Source: Selaginella moellendorffii (Eukaryota > Streptophyta > Lycopodiopsida > Selaginellales > Selaginellaceae). Taken from it: DNA of 64,000 bases. The stretch spans positions 257,101 through 321,100 of the forward strand of contig NW_003314282.1 in the NCBI RefSeq assembly GCF_000143415.4, given 5' to 3'. A program made the position numbers and the translations under genes. A model generated the notes under the pieces. The model saw nothing but the letters and a program-made list of their open reading frames with translations, searched no databases and was not told the DNA's origin. Of the stretch, positions 11,127 through 26,099 are shown in pieces; position 1 is the stretch's first letter; each line of letters starts with the position of its first letter.

Positions 11127-14100
11127 TCAAATCTTCCAGCTCGCTTCCAGCTGCGAGATTTGTCTTGCCGGACTAGCATAAAATCTCTGCAAAAGTGTCA
11201 GCACTGCTCTATAAACTTCACCGTCATGCTCTTTGGATGACCATGCTCTGTGATATCCCCTGCGCATTCAAAAGGATTACAACGGAATGGAAGAAGTTTG
11301 ATTTACCATCGCCAAAGAGGATGCAATTCTTCCGGACACGGCAACTCGCTCAAGACAACTTTCAGCTCGTTATACATCTCGTCTGGAATCCACCGCTGAT
11401 TAGCATCATCCTCCCTTTCTGCATTATATGGTCAAGGATCGACAAAAATGAAAACAAAGTAGATTACCTCTAGAGAGGCTAGAGAGGCGAGAAAGAACCA
11501 CCAGCAGAACATTTACCAGGCCAGCCATTCCCGCGTCACCGTCGTAACTCACGGACAACAAAAGCCTGGGAAGCATCGGCTCGAAAGAAGGAAGGCAAGC
11601 TCTCTTAGCGTTCAAGTACGTGAAAAGAGACCACCAAGACGTAAAACCTCGTCGTTCGTTTTCTGGCACTGATCCGAGGATCACCGCAGACGAACACCAG
11701 CGGAAAAATACGGGAGCGATCGACTCGGTGCCATTTAATTCACTCGTTGCCCACCTCGTGATCGAGCAGAAGCTTTCGTGATCCTGAGATTCAGAAAAGA
11801 AGAGAATTCGTTTGCTAAGCTATAAAAGAAAAACGATGTTTACCTGTGCCTCACGCGCTTCAGGTGGTGGACATCGCAACAAGCACTCGAGCGCGCCGAG
11901 TCTAGTTTCCCTGTCGCTCAAGAAAGGTTCTGCTTGGACGCTTTGTGCTATGTCGTGCAGACATCGCCAGGACAAGTTGAAAGCCGACTGGTATTTGTTT
12001 CTTCGCTGTGAGAGCCTCAACGCGGTGTTTACGATTCGAAACAAAGGCTTGCCACACACGTCCCAGGACGTTGGAGTCACTGTGCTGACGAAATGGAGGA
12101 GCATTGACGCGACTTTTGAGAGCTCTTCAGTGCCCTCGGCGAGTAGAAGAGTTTCGATTCCCCTACTTGACAGAAGCAGCTCAATAACCTGCGATTATTG
12201 CTTGCTCTTAGAGCTGGCGACAAAAGCAAACTGTTCTTTTACCTGAAAAGACGATTTTGCATCTCCGTCCTCGGAATTGATAGATGGTGCACTCAAAGAG
12301 GTGATTGCTAAAGAAGCAAGCCACGAAAGCAGACCAGTGTTATTTATAAGGCTTTTCACAAACGAAGATATTGCAGCAGCTCTCCTTAAGACCTGTATAA
12401 AAAGCTGAGATGAGAATGAGTGAATTAAATTAACTTGCCTTCAAAGTCCATTGCTGAGCAGAGATATCTGCCATTGCCGACGTGCAAAAGCTCATCAGTA
12501 TCTCAGCTACAAACTGCCGACGATAGATAAGAGCGTCCGCCGATGAAACAAGCCCTGCAATCAGCAGCTTCACAATCCAGTTTCTCTCGCCGCGAGAATT
12601 TGTGCTTCCGCTTGTAAACATAGTTTGGAAAAGAGGAATGGCCTGTGAGAAAATCAGCTCTGTTTAAATGAGTAAAAGAAGAAACAACACGTACCTGTAA
12701 ATCTATGCTGGGGGATCGCAGTATAAACCGATTAACAACAACGTAGTTTGGACTTTCAGGATGCAATAAAATGCAGGAGGCTTCGGCTGCAAACAAAGAG
12801 ATTACGGATGGTATCCGTTGCCATGGTTGACTGATAGCGTTCTTCATAAACACGAGCAGTGTGTTTATCTGGGACTTTCCTTTAAAACTCTGCACCTGTG
12901 ATTCATAGAGAAAGAATTTAGAAAACAAGAAAGAACTCACAGGAACTGTACCTCAAGATGCGTGCTAAATGCCACGAGGAGCTCGTAGCCATATTTTCGC
13001 ATGGCTTCCAAACTGGAGCTCATGCTCGCAAACGCAATCGCAAGGAAACCCGACCGTACAAACTCCTCAGCATCGATGCATCCCACAGAGAGAGCATGCA
13101 TTGCGAACGGCAAGATAAACGCTGGGTCGTAAACTTCCGCGTTCTCTTCTTGTCGAGAATCATCAAATACCTACGGGGCAACAAAAGCATAAATCTCCAA
13201 ACCAGAGAAAACAATTTTACCTGGACAGTTTCTGGAGTCCACATGTCTCTCTTCATGGGAAAGTGCAACGCCGTGAGGCCACACATCCTCAGATTCAGCG
13301 CAAGATCCTCCTTGAACCTACGTTTTCGCATCTCCTCGAGGCTTTCCTGGACTAAATCTTCACCGCCACTCTCCGTCTTGTCTCTCCGCCTCTCCAGAGC
13401 AGCGTCACCCCAGAGATAATCCATCTCGCTCATTCCCGAGAACCCGTCACCTTCTGAAGTCTCGATCTCGTGCATCAAACAGAATATCTCCTGGTCGAGA
13501 GTGCTTAAAGTTGCACCATAGGCTACCAAGAGAAGCGATTCCAGCTCCATTGAAGTCTGCCTCGAAGCCTCCCCGACACTGAAGTGTTCTCTGTGACGAA
13601 CTCGGAACGCGTAGAGCACCCGCAGCAGTCTGACGATATGAAACCTCGCCTCTTCCTCCGAGACCGCGATTGGCACCTCACCCTCACTTCCCCGGTCGTT
13701 AAATAGCGAAAGAATTGACGGTATTTCAGTAAGCGCAGTGCCTCTCGCTTTACTCTTCGCCAGCAACGCCTGGACAAACTGCGAATGACCCGTCACGAAG
13801 TCCATAACGTCTGTAACCAGCTTGCGAATCTGTGCACCGTCCTCCGCTTTAAACATCTCCAGCAGCTTCACAAACACTCGTTGAAGCGCTCGCATTGCCT
13901 CGATCTTGCCAAACCTGAAGCGTAAAAGCGTCTTCGCCATCTTTTTGATCGACTTGTATACGAGCCCCGGGCTGGCAGCTAAAAGCCGCTCCACTGCGTC
14001 AGAGCAGGCGCCAAGGAGGCGTTCTTCGAGGAACACCAAACTTCTACTATCTTCACCTTGCTTGCCATCGAACTGCTTGTAGACCATAGCCATCGTTGAA

Positions 14101-17100
14101 AGAGAGACGGAGATGAATGTCAACGCCTCGGAAGTCGATGATTCATCACCCTGCTCGTGTTGAAGAAGTAGAATCCTCACCAAACTAGCTTTGGCAACCA
14201 GCCTGTTTGTCAAGCTTGGAAACGATGAGGCCGTGTCAAGCACCGTCGTATCGTGTAACAGTGAACGAAGTATACGAGACTTCTGCTTCGCTTGAAGAGG
14301 ACGGATGTCAGCTGCTAGATCCAAGACGCTCACGCTGGTCGCGAGAAAAGACTTCTCATAGTGCTCTTCACCTTGATCCCAGACGCCGGAAGTAGTATCC
14401 CAGTCGATAAAACGCTTCGCGAGAAGATCACCGTAGACCTTGCTAAACTGAATGCCGATGTCTTCACTGCAGCCTTTGAAACTTCTGGAGTTCTCGAGAA
14501 AGTGCCGAGCCGCCGGTAGAAGTTGCAGAAGATCGCTTTCCGAGACATTAGATCCTTGCTCTGCTGTTTCCAAACTCAAGCCAGCCACCCGACGTCCAAA
14601 CTCCACCATCATCACCGGGTTCTCTCGCACGAGATGAGTGACAATCTCAGCTTTCACTCTGCTTGCGTTTCGCATGCTGCAGTGCAAGACTTCTACAGGT
14701 ACGATCGCTGCCAGGAGTTTCGTTGGCAGAAGAACCTTCATAGCCATAAGGAGGCACGAACTCGCAATCTCCAGCGACGATACCATGGCAAGCTCGAGAG
14801 TTGCATTGAATATTTGAGCGAGCAGATCTCCATGACTTTCATACCACCGCCTGTCCTCCGATGAGTCTTGACACTTTTGAAAGCCAGTGCTCGAAAGATA
14901 AAAGGCCACCTGCTGATACGAAACCATCTCGGGCAACGACGATTTTTCTCCGGACGTAGTTTTGGAAACCACTTTGCTTAGGACCGCATCCATGAGCCTC
15001 ACGAACAAGTCCCGGTTGAGATACGGCGCCAGGGTCGAGATAAACAACAGTGATGCCGAAGGGACGACTTGTTTCCCTTCGGAAAGACTTTCTTCCAGCT
15101 CTGCGATGAATGTTTCCGTAGCTCGTTGAGTCAGAACCTCGCAATAACTACGTAAGGAGTCCCCGGAGTGTGATAACAAGAGTTCGAGCAAGAGAAGAAC
15201 GTGATAGTTTAGCGGATGTAGCGACTTCATAAAAGTTCCCATCATCTGTTTTAGCTCGTCATGGCCAGCTGAAGGACAGATTTTCCACTGAAGCTGCTCC
15301 TGAATTTGCGTCTCCTTTGATAGAAACTGGACACTGATCACGGGATGAGAGAAGACGTCTTTCGCTAGCTGCTCCATGTCACCCGGTTGTAGTCTCTGGC
15401 TCAAGGCTACCATTGCTCCCAGCAACTTAAAATGAGCGTCGTACTGCCTTGAACCCCGAGCATACTCGTCGTTGATACTATGCAAGAGCATTCGAATGGA
15501 AATTATAACGTCGGCGTCCGATAAGCGTGATATAGCTTCCAGCAGCATACTCTCCATCAGTGGGACGTTCAAGAACTTCCCATGGTTATAACACGCAGCC
15601 CGAAACAGGACCGTGAACGAGCACTGTCGAAGTAGAGAAGACAGTAAATGTACCTGGTGACCGTCGGTCTCCATAGAGCTCGGGTCCGCAGAAAACAAGT
15701 CTGGCACCTCGGATAAAACTTCAGGATATGCTCCAATAAGAGACATAAGAACTGTAAAATCACCGGCGAAGGTAGCGTTGAATACTTCCAGGAGCTGGTG
15801 AAAATTCGCGATGAGCTCCGTAGGATGAACGCAATACAAAGACCTTGCAAACGCAAAGGCTTTGACGGCGCTTGGAGTAGACTCGTCTTCGCGGCACGTT
15901 TCCAAGAGATCTTGCAACTTGCTAAACGAACAAGTTTCCCTCCGGCAAACACTCTTCTTTCTTCCCGAAACAAAAGTAGCCGCAAGTGAACGCAGCAACA
16001 GTTTCAGCGCAGTCCACTCGCACGCATTTGGGTCACAGTTGCTGCTCAGCATTGACGTGATAACCATGGCCAAACTGCGAGGGTACACCTATGTCGATCA
16101 ACGCTTTAGCTACATCAAAAAGTAAAACAAAGAACAAGGACCAACCTGAGAATGTAAAAGCAAATCTAAAACATTCGCGAGGTAAGCTGATATAGCTGCC
16201 TTTTGAGGTATCTTTAAGCTCTTGGCCTCAGGACGGGCAAGACGCACGAACGCATCCAATGAGCAGACAACCAAAGGTCCAAATTCATCACCTAGAGAAC
16301 AGAAACTTAGCAGTAAGTACACGTTTCAAAGCAAAGCAGTGGCTTACCCACCAGTTCCTTTCGTGAGTAGAGAATGCAGCTGGTCCATATACTTGTAGAG
16401 GTTTCTCCCGACGTTCAGCACCAGGTCACACAGGAACGTAGCGATGGTCTCGTCCAAGCTACCATTCGGCCAACCAGGCAAGTTGTGAAGCCAAACCGAG
16501 ATCTCGTACGGGTTGTTTTCAAACGCACCAGTGCTGAGCAAGGCTTCGTCCAGAAGAACGTGAGCTTTCTGGCGTAACTCAACGGTTTTCAAGCTTACCA
16601 CTAGCCTGGTCAGCAGCTTGAAACTCGTGTAAAGACCATCCCCCAGCGCGCCTGAGCGTCTTGCTGACAGCAACAGTGCCACAAGAGAGTGCTGCTGAGA
16701 CGAACTAAGGCACTTCGCGTCCTCTGGTACGAACTTGAGAGGATCGAAGTTGATGTCTCTTAGCGCAAGAGGCAGAACAACCTACAGTATGCACGTCAAT
16801 TACCAAGTAAAATGGAAAGCATTTGTTTACCAAGTACGCACGGAAGACATCGAGTAGCTTAGCTTGCAAGAAGGTCGTGCCATCTTCTTCTTCGGCAAAG
16901 TCTTCTCCCCATATCTCCTTCAATCTTGTCAAGCTTGCTTCCTTGTGCTCAAGCTTGACTGCGATGCCGCTGGAAGATTTCAACCTCTTCTTCACGCCAT
17001 CTTCATGAGAATCGTCGCGTTTCCTCTTGGAGCCTGTGGTGCTTTTAAACGAGAAATGCACAGATACCAGAGTCTGACCATCTGGTAAGACCGTCCTCGC

Positions 17101-18740
17101 CTTGTCTTGGATGTAGGTTCCAAGTTTCATCCAATCTTCTGAAAACTCGGAGCCTTGTCGTCTACTTTGTATGGCTTGCAGCAGCCTCTCCAGCACCGCA
17201 AGTACTTCCAGCAACAGCTTCAAACAGGCATGCGTCACCATACTGTCGTCGTGAAGAAGGGCCCTGTTGACCAATGGCCGTGAAAACGCTTGCGGCAAAA
17301 CCCGACGAAGGCAGCTCTGCACTACAGACGATTCAGTTGACGGAGGTGCCGTTCCAGAGTATCTGTCGAATGGTGTTTCGGCATTTGCGATTCTCACCAA
17401 GGAAGATACGAGCGACATAGCCGAGAACCTGGAAGACGAGAAAGCAAAAGATACTCCAGTTAGAACGAAGACAATCCATAAAAGCGATTACTCTACCAGG
17501 TTGTAGACGTCCGAGGTTCCAAAGAATAAGGAAACGCATCAATGTAAGCAGCCGCTAGCAGTGGCCTGGCATTTGCAATAGCGAGTAGAAGCTCCCTGTG
17601 AGTATCCAGCTCTGAGGCCTTGAGCTTCAGCATTAACCTGAGCAATCTCCCGGAACCACCTCCATACTGTCCACTACTCTTTTGAAACTCGTCCCACGAA
17701 GAACCACTGGGACAAATCCCATGCCTCGGATCCGTGCAAACCGCCAGGAGAATTTCCTGCGCGACATCCACTGCTTCCGATGGCCTCTCTCGAGCAGTAA
17801 TCTTCTGGAGCTGCTCCAAGGAAGCATCACCAAAGAGAGCCACTTGGATGCCTTGCGGTACCAAAGAAGAAGCGTGTAGCACCTTTCGCTTGAAAATGGA
17901 GAGCACGCGAGTGACTGTGTCGTCGTCATCGCTCGCGAGGCCGTGGAGAACTCCAGCGTAGAGGACGCGTTTCTGGAGAATCCACCTGAGCAGACCTGGA
18001 TCCCCCGCCACCAAGAACGACAGAGCGAAATCGATGAAGAAAGCTCGAGTTGGAAGCTTGAGAGTGTTGTCACCTTTGGAAGAAGAAGACGAAGCGATCG
18101 AGGATTGCTGCTTGCTCTTGGCTGGATTCCTGGCGAGTTTCTTCAGAGCTTCCAGCGAGAAATCAAACTTGGACGCTACCTGCTTGGCGATAAGCTTCCC
18201 TCGCGACACGATCGCCGACATGAGACACAGAGCACCGTTCTCTCGACTCCTCTGCCCCGACGAGAGATGCGAGTAGACATCGCTGAGCTTCGTTTGCACG
18301 ATCCACAGCGCGAATTTGTCGAGCCTGAGCTGCACTGCCAGCGATCTCTTCCCTTCCTCCCCATCTCTGGAAGAACAAGAGCTCGATCTCTCTCTCAATC
18401 CCGCCGGGTGCCGAAATACCTCGGCAAGAACCACGAGAGTGGACACGGCAATGCGAGCTTTGGGCCCGGCCTCGATCGCATTCTTGAGCTCCACGCATTT
18501 GGGAGACGCGAGCACATAATCTACCAAGAACTCACCCCCGCCATCGCCATCGCCATCGCTCTGGAGGATCCTGCGCATTCTCCCCAGGGCCGATGATTGC
18601 TGCTCCTCGGCCTTGGACGACAATCCCATCACCACTTCCAGCATCTGGTTGCTCACCATCCCTGTCACGACCCCGTCCATCACCGGTCGCTGTATTCCCT
18701 GCTGCGCAATCCCCTCCCCCTCCTCTTCGTCGTCCTCCAT
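11127..18740 (-). CDS. URB1: URB1/NPA1-like nucleolar pre-ribosomal-associated protein (13 exons)
   Basis: A large helical-repeat protein needed for early 60S pre-ribosome assembly in the nucleolus. I can join 13 exons with all phases consistent: 18740-17497, 17428-16831, 16781-16352, 16291-16146, 16088-13221, 13170-12952, 12895-12695, 12642-12439, 12392-12243, 12188-11844, 11783-11468, 11418-11307 and 11259-11127. They give 2,321 residues, close to the size of plant homologues. The N-terminal NPA1 region is in exons 1-3; the C-terminal NopRA1-type region is in exons 6-13, with HPESPNYVVVNRFIL (exon 7) and VLRRAAAISSFVKSL (exon 9). A basic stretch (KRKRDD, KKRLK) in exon 2 is a likely nuclear/nucleolar signal. 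The start codon follows an acidic leader (MEDDEEEGEG) and lies just downstream of telo-box motifs. One intron (after exon 8) uses a GC donor. Exon boundaries are by eye. Confidence 0.93.
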
Positions 18741-18746
18741 TGCCTA

Positions 18747-18771
18747 AAACCCTAGACCACAGTTTAGGGTT
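18747..18771 (-). promoter_or_regulatory. inverted pair of telo-box motifs upstream of URB1
   Basis: AAACCCTA (18747-18754) and TTTAGGGTT (18763-18771) lie 7-31 bases upstream of the URB1 ATG, in opposite orientations. Telo-boxes (AAACCCTA) are known in plants near transcription starts of ribosome-biogenesis genes, so this fits URB1. The regulatory role is inferred. Confidence 0.55.
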
Positions 18772-19080
18772 CTAAGAAGTTAAAGATTGAGGCTATTCAC
18801 ATTGTCTAACCATTGGGATGAATTACCTTCTTGCTTTCAGGGACTCGTTCCACCGTGACCAGCGCTCGCTGGTTTCACTCCTCACGAAGGTCACACAGTG
18901 GCTACTCCAGCGTTGGCACGAGTCCTCCACTCTTTGGAGACCGCATAGGTGTGCTTCATCTCCCAATCCGCATTGCGGCATGTCCCGGTTGCCAATCAAG
19001 GAGGCGATGGTTTCATGTTTACTTTGATTTCTTCACTAGAGATGCGCCATCCTCCAAAGGGATCCAACTTCGTCACCTTT
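18772..19080. other. spacer with unrecognised open sequence
   Basis: Two overlapping plus-strand frames stay open (about 70 and 120 codons) but show no known domain. The segment separates URB1 from its decayed partial copy. It may hold the divergent promoter of URB1. Confidence 0.3.
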
Positions 19081-19500
19081 GGCCTGAACAGATTATTCGG
19101 TTGGCGGTGGTGCCGTTCCATTCGGCATTTGCAATTATCACCAAGGAAGATACCAGCGACTTAGCCGAGAACCTGAAAAACGAGAAAGCAAAAGAAGCTT
19201 GAGAGTGTTGTCACCTTTGCTTGCTCTCGCCTGGATTCCTGGCGAGTTCTCCAGCGAGAAATCGAACTTGGATTATAAGCCTCCCTCCCGACACGATCGG
19301 GCACAGAGCGCCATTCGCTCGGCTCCTCTGCCCCAAGCGAGTAGACATTGCTCAGCTTCGCTTGCGCGATACAGAGGGCGAATTTGAGCTGTTCCGAAAA
19401 TCCCGACCTCTCTTTCAATCCGAACTTCCTCGGCGAGATTCGATCGCATTCTTGAGCCTCACGCATTTTGCGAGCACATAATCGCCATCGCCATCCTTCG
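19081..19500 (-). pseudogene. decayed partial copy of the URB1 5' region
   Basis: Pieces of URB1 recur here in the same orientation. About 19110-19195 matches the exon 1/exon 2 junction region (17335-17450), including the AAGGAAGATAC and GAGAAAGCAAAAG stretches. About 19195-19490 matches exon 1 (18055-18520), including GAGAGTGTTGTCACCTTTG and CTGGATTCCTGGCGAG. The copy has many internal deletions that break the frame, so it cannot code for a URB1 domain. The deletions remove the repetitive Ser/Lys coding stretches first. It directly precedes the F-box gene and may contribute to its 5' region. Confidence 0.75.
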
Positions 19501-19584
19501 CATTCTCCCTAGCAATTTGTTAACATATTCTGCGTAGATTCTCTGCTATATCATTTTAAGGTTTAGGTCTTGCCTGACAGAGAC

Positions 19585-20961
19585 ATGGAACGAAACAGTA
19601 TTAAGAATGCTAAGAATGTCAAGTGTGCAATAGATCAGCTGCCGGATGAAGTTCTCGCTGAAATTCTATCTCGGGTGAGTAACAAGTGTGGGGAGGATGG
19701 AAACTATGCTGGCTATTGCTTAGTTTGTAAGAGGTGGAACGGTGTTGGTAAGAAGGTTGGACTGGATGTGTCAATCGATTTGAGCCCACTGCTTTATAAG
19801 GAGTTGCAGGCTTGGCAAGGAATGCGTCTCAAACTGGGTCGGATCCGGACGCTCACCATCGACAAGTATCACTGGCACTTGCACAACGATTACTCGTGGC
19901 TAGCAGGTTTAAGCAAGTGCCTCGAGGAGATTACGATCGATGGTGGCCCGCTGGAACTTGTTGAGCACTTCTTTGATCTCGAGTGTCTTTCCAAGTGTTC
20001 CAAGCTCAAATACATGTCTGTAGCCAGAGTTGATGTTCGTAAGGTCAACTATGGGGACCCAGAGAGGACGTTAGCGGTGTCGTTCCCGGCACTCACTTGC
20101 TGTATCCTCAAGAGGGTCACTGGTGTTAATCTTCAGCAGCTACTGGGTTCTTGTCCAAGGCTAGAAAGGCTGGAGGCGGAGATGTATGCGTTCAATGGGT
20201 TACTGTGCTCGGCGAGCTTGAGAGAGTTGAGGCTGGAGGCAGAAGCTGGCGGAGATTTCGAGTTGGACTTTCCAGATCTGGAGGCTGCCTTTGTAGGTGA
20301 TTGCAAGAAGCTGGAGCTGAAAGCTCCACGTCTCAAACGTCTCTCGCTTGGTTGTTGCCAAGAGCTCGTTAGCTTGGACGTAGGCAGCCCATTGCAGAGC
20401 CTGGAGCTCTACAGCTCGTCTGGATTTCGAACGGCTGCAGCTGTGGACAAGAGACACTTTGAGTGCCTCAGGCTGAAAACCCATGGATCGGTGACAGGAG
20501 GATATTGTGCGCACAAGGTGGCCAAGGAAATATTGGTACTGCCGCAGATGAGGGAATGCAAGGAGCTGACTATAAGTGGATGCCGTTGTCACCTGTGGAA
20601 GTGTTCCAAGACGGATCAGTTGATCTACAGCCATGAGAGAGCAGTGTCCATCTCTTACAAGCTAAGGAAAATCTGCATTGAAGACAACAAAGACTCAGTG
20701 TTGGGGAGAGAGCTGGAGGAGATGTTGGCCACACTTGTCAAGCAGTGTCCAGCATTAGAAGCTCTTGAAGTGGCGGGGGCTCCTGATGAACAACTTCTAA
20801 GCAAGTTGAGGGTGTCCTCGAGCTCCACTCCTCATTCAAGGCAGGACTGTTTGGACACAGGGGTGCAATCCAGGAGATGTTTGGACACACAAGTCCATGT
20901 TTCCAAGCTGAGAATAAGATTGCTCAGAGACTCAACTCCAGAAGCTATTTCCTGCGATTAA
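19585..20961 (+). CDS. F-box protein with LRR-like C-terminal region
   Basis: A single-exon gene of 458 residues. An F-box is near the N-terminus (DQLPDEVLAEILSRVS, then CLVCKRWNGVGKKV, about residues 16-58); such proteins recruit substrates to SCF ubiquitin ligases through SKP1. Residues about 85-430 contain irregular leucine-rich segments (for example LRELRLEAEAGG, LKRLSLGCCQELVSLDV), which would be the substrate-binding part. The ATG at 19585 is chosen because the frame upstream has no other ATG. The substrate is unknown. The 3' half is duplicated in broken form at about 27.0-27.55 kb. Regulation is not evident. Confidence 0.85.
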   Translation: MERNSIKNAKNVKCAIDQLPDEVLAEILSRVSNKCGEDGNYAGYCLVCKRWNGVGKKVGLDVSIDLSPLLYKELQAWQGMRLKLGRIRTLTIDKYHWHLHNDYSWLAGLSKCLEEITIDGGPLELVEHFFDLECLSKCSKLKYMSVARVDVRKVNYGDPERTLAVSFPALTCCILKRVTGVNLQQLLGSCPRLERLEAEMYAFNGLLCSASLRELRLEAEAGGDFELDFPDLEAAFVGDCKKLELKAPRLKRLSLGCCQELVSLDVGSPLQSLELYSSSGFRTAAAVDKRHFECLRLKTHGSVTGGYCAHKVAKEILVLPQMRECKELTISGCRCHLWKCSKTDQLIYSHERAVSISYKLRKICIEDNKDSVLGRELEEMLATLVKQCPALEALEVAGAPDEQLLSKLRVSSSSTPHSRQDCLDTGVQSRRCLDTQVHVSKLRIRLLRDSTPEAISCD

Positions 20962-22170
20962 GACTGGTTGTAATTAGCAAGCACACATACACACACAACA
21001 ACTCCAAATGTAAAAAACCGCGGTTTGTTTATAATTAGTGTTTTTGTATTTTTGGGATATACCTGAATATCCATAAGAAATTATAATTTTTTTATAATTT
21101 TTAATCCAAGAAAATTTGGATTAGTAGTCTAAATATAGTTTTTCTTTTATCTTTACCACAATTTTCTTTTATACTCTTCCTTAAATTAAGATCGATGGGA
21201 AGATTAACAATTGTACCTAGACTTTTAACCTCTACTTTTTATTTCTTTATTTAGTTCCTTGTTTGATGCTTACTTTGGAAAACACTCTCCACAACTTTTG
21301 GGAAAAAACCAAAGCAATTTTAGTAGAAATGACATAATATTTTTGGCCATCTAGAATGGATATGGTTATTTTAAATTCTATTATCACAATGCATATGAGA
21401 GATTGCTACAAATCATCATGCTCCATGAGATAATGTTATTTTCTTCTAGTTTGTCAAAAACTTTTTTCATGTTAAGAGCATTCCAATCTCTTCCATACAA
21501 GATAGCTAGATTAATGAAGAACACTTTAATGCCATTTTTAAGGAAATTTTACTACAAGATATACTTAAAGTTTACAATTAGTATTTAATTAAAATAAAAA
21601 GTTAAGGCTAGTATTCATTAGAAAATTCTTATAAGAAAATGATATATATTAGAATATTCCTTTTCCAACGGAAACCAAGCATTCCTGGTATAAGGCAGCA
21701 AATTATTACTATAGTTTTAAAATTGGTTTACAATAACATTATTCATTAACTTTCTTCTAAACTTTAGATTTTAGAAAAAAATCTGAAGTACTCATTCGTA
21801 ATGAGTAAGGTAAAGTTTAAGCTCTATTTTATTAATAAAAAAGTTTATTTTCTCGTAAGTTTTTCATGAATTGACAAAACCATTTTCATGGTTCTTTCAT
21901 GTTGTCCATGCTTCTGGATGCATAAACTCTCTAGATTGCATGACAAAAAGAAACGAGTGTAAGTTCTTGCAAGTGAGGATAACATTAGGAAGGAATCATA
22001 CCTTGTTTATATTACTGCTTTCTTATGCATTGCCACGAGCTGTGGTCAGTCATGACCAGCACTGCAACTGTGGCCTCGCTTGGTCTTGCCATGGTCAGCC
22101 TATGGCTTTGGCTATGGCACTAGCAAGCACTGGCTTAGCTGCGGCCCTGGCCCCATGGCCAGCCTTGCTT
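20962..22170. other. AT-rich intergenic, no gene seen
   Basis: AT-rich spacer between the F-box gene and the PPR fragment/subtilase. Only short ORFs (60-107 codons) without domains. Near 22040-22160 there is a short GC-richer stretch with repeated TGGC/GGCC words that resembles no gene. Confidence 0.4.
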
Positions 22171-22300
22171 GGAGAAAATTTCTGCATGTCTTGAATTTGC
22201 CCGCACTGGGCAAATGCTGTGATCATCGCATTTGCCGCTCCAATCCGCGAGAATATACCCTTTTCCGGCAAGATGATTCGTCGAGAGGTTTCCATGTAGG
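22171..22300 (-). pseudogene. fragment of a PPR gene
   Basis: The minus strand reads ANAMITAFAQCGQIQDMQKF, clearly the PPR unit ANAMIAAFAQCGQIREAQ of the full PPR gene at 32.2-34.1 kb. The DNA is also similar there (TTTGCCCGCACTGGGCAAAT). About 40 residues are recognisable and nothing on either side continues the protein, so it is an isolated relic in the subtilase 5' flank. Confidence 0.65.
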
Positions 22301-22715
22301 TAGTAGGAGCCATCAATATGGAATATATGATAAAAATCTAAAAGTATCTAAAAGGATATGCCTCTAGGGCAAGAATTATCCTGGGCGGGAATGTGAGGAC
22401 AATCTGGGGCGTGAATGTGAGGACAATCTGGGGCGTGGCGTGCTGTTCGTGGATCGCGATTCTCCAACAGCCGGATCATCTTGGTATGCGTCTAGTTACG
22501 GCCGATCAAAGTCGTCTGAATCGTGTCTTCCTTTTGGATTGATGCCCACGGATCGTTTTCGATTGTGTCGCATGCTATTAAACGAAGATGGGGATTTCCA
22601 GCCCCCCGACTGTGACTAGCGCACCGATCGATGGAAGGAAGGCTTTCTTACGCTGCTTCTTTCCGGGCTATAAAATGGGCAGGCACGGCCAGTGCTTGGT
22701 ATCAGATCGAGCAGC

Positions 22716-25520
<2,805 letters not shown>

Positions 25521-25578
25521 AGATTAAATTATAGATATAAACTTTGGTTATATGTTTTAACCTATAATCATACTAATG

Positions 25579-25608
25579 TGAATAATAATAATAATAATTA
25601 TTATTATA
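25579..25608. repeat. AAT/ATT palindromic microsatellite
   Basis: About six AAT units followed by ATT units form a perfect hairpin-capable palindrome shortly after the subtilase stop codon. It may lie in its 3' untranslated region. Confidence 0.8.
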
Positions 25609-25707
25609 GTTAGAAGGGCCTCAAGAACTTGATATGCTATTTGTTAAGGTGAGCATTCTCACCATATAAAGAAAAAACCAAACAAGATCAGTCAAGTGAA
25701 ATTTTGT

Positions 25708-25779
25708 TGGAGATACAGGTATCGATCCTGGTGCCTCTCGCATGCTAAGCGAGCGCTCTACCATGTGAGCTACATCCCC
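25708..25779 (-). tRNA. tRNA-Ala(AGC), degenerate copy
   Basis: The minus strand shows the acceptor, D arm, anticodon arm with AGC (CTTAGCATGCGAGAGG) and T arm of tRNA-Ala. Compared with the copy at 27613-27685, one base is missing in the T arm, the T stem is shortened, and the D loop is changed (CACATGG for CAGCTGG). No run of four or more T follows the 3' end. It is probably a tRNA pseudogene. Confidence 0.75.
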
Positions 25780-26099
25780 TTAACACAAAGATGAAAATGA
25801 GCTTTCATTCATCATTTCCAGATGGAAAGTTAAAGTGGGCTGGTGGATCTGACGAAATCTCGGTTTCGCTTCACAACTTAACCTGGTTGGAGCTTGGACG
25901 AGACCACCAATTGCAAGTGCTACGCTCCTCAAGAAAAATCTCTACGAGTATATGCATCCTTTACTCAAGAAAGGATGAAATGTGTACTGATTGCTAAGTT
26001 GGTGTTCTAGCTTAAAGATACCTTAAAAGACAGCTAATTGGAGCAAGTTTATCCGTGGAGCCAGATTTATTTTCTGAAGGTGTCGCTGGGATCGATCAC

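Noticed and set aside
11424-11520. A GTAAAT donor at 11516 that would end URB1 exon 11 early
   Set aside because: Using it leaves the next exon out of frame; reading on to the GTAATC donor after 11468 restores the frame exactly.
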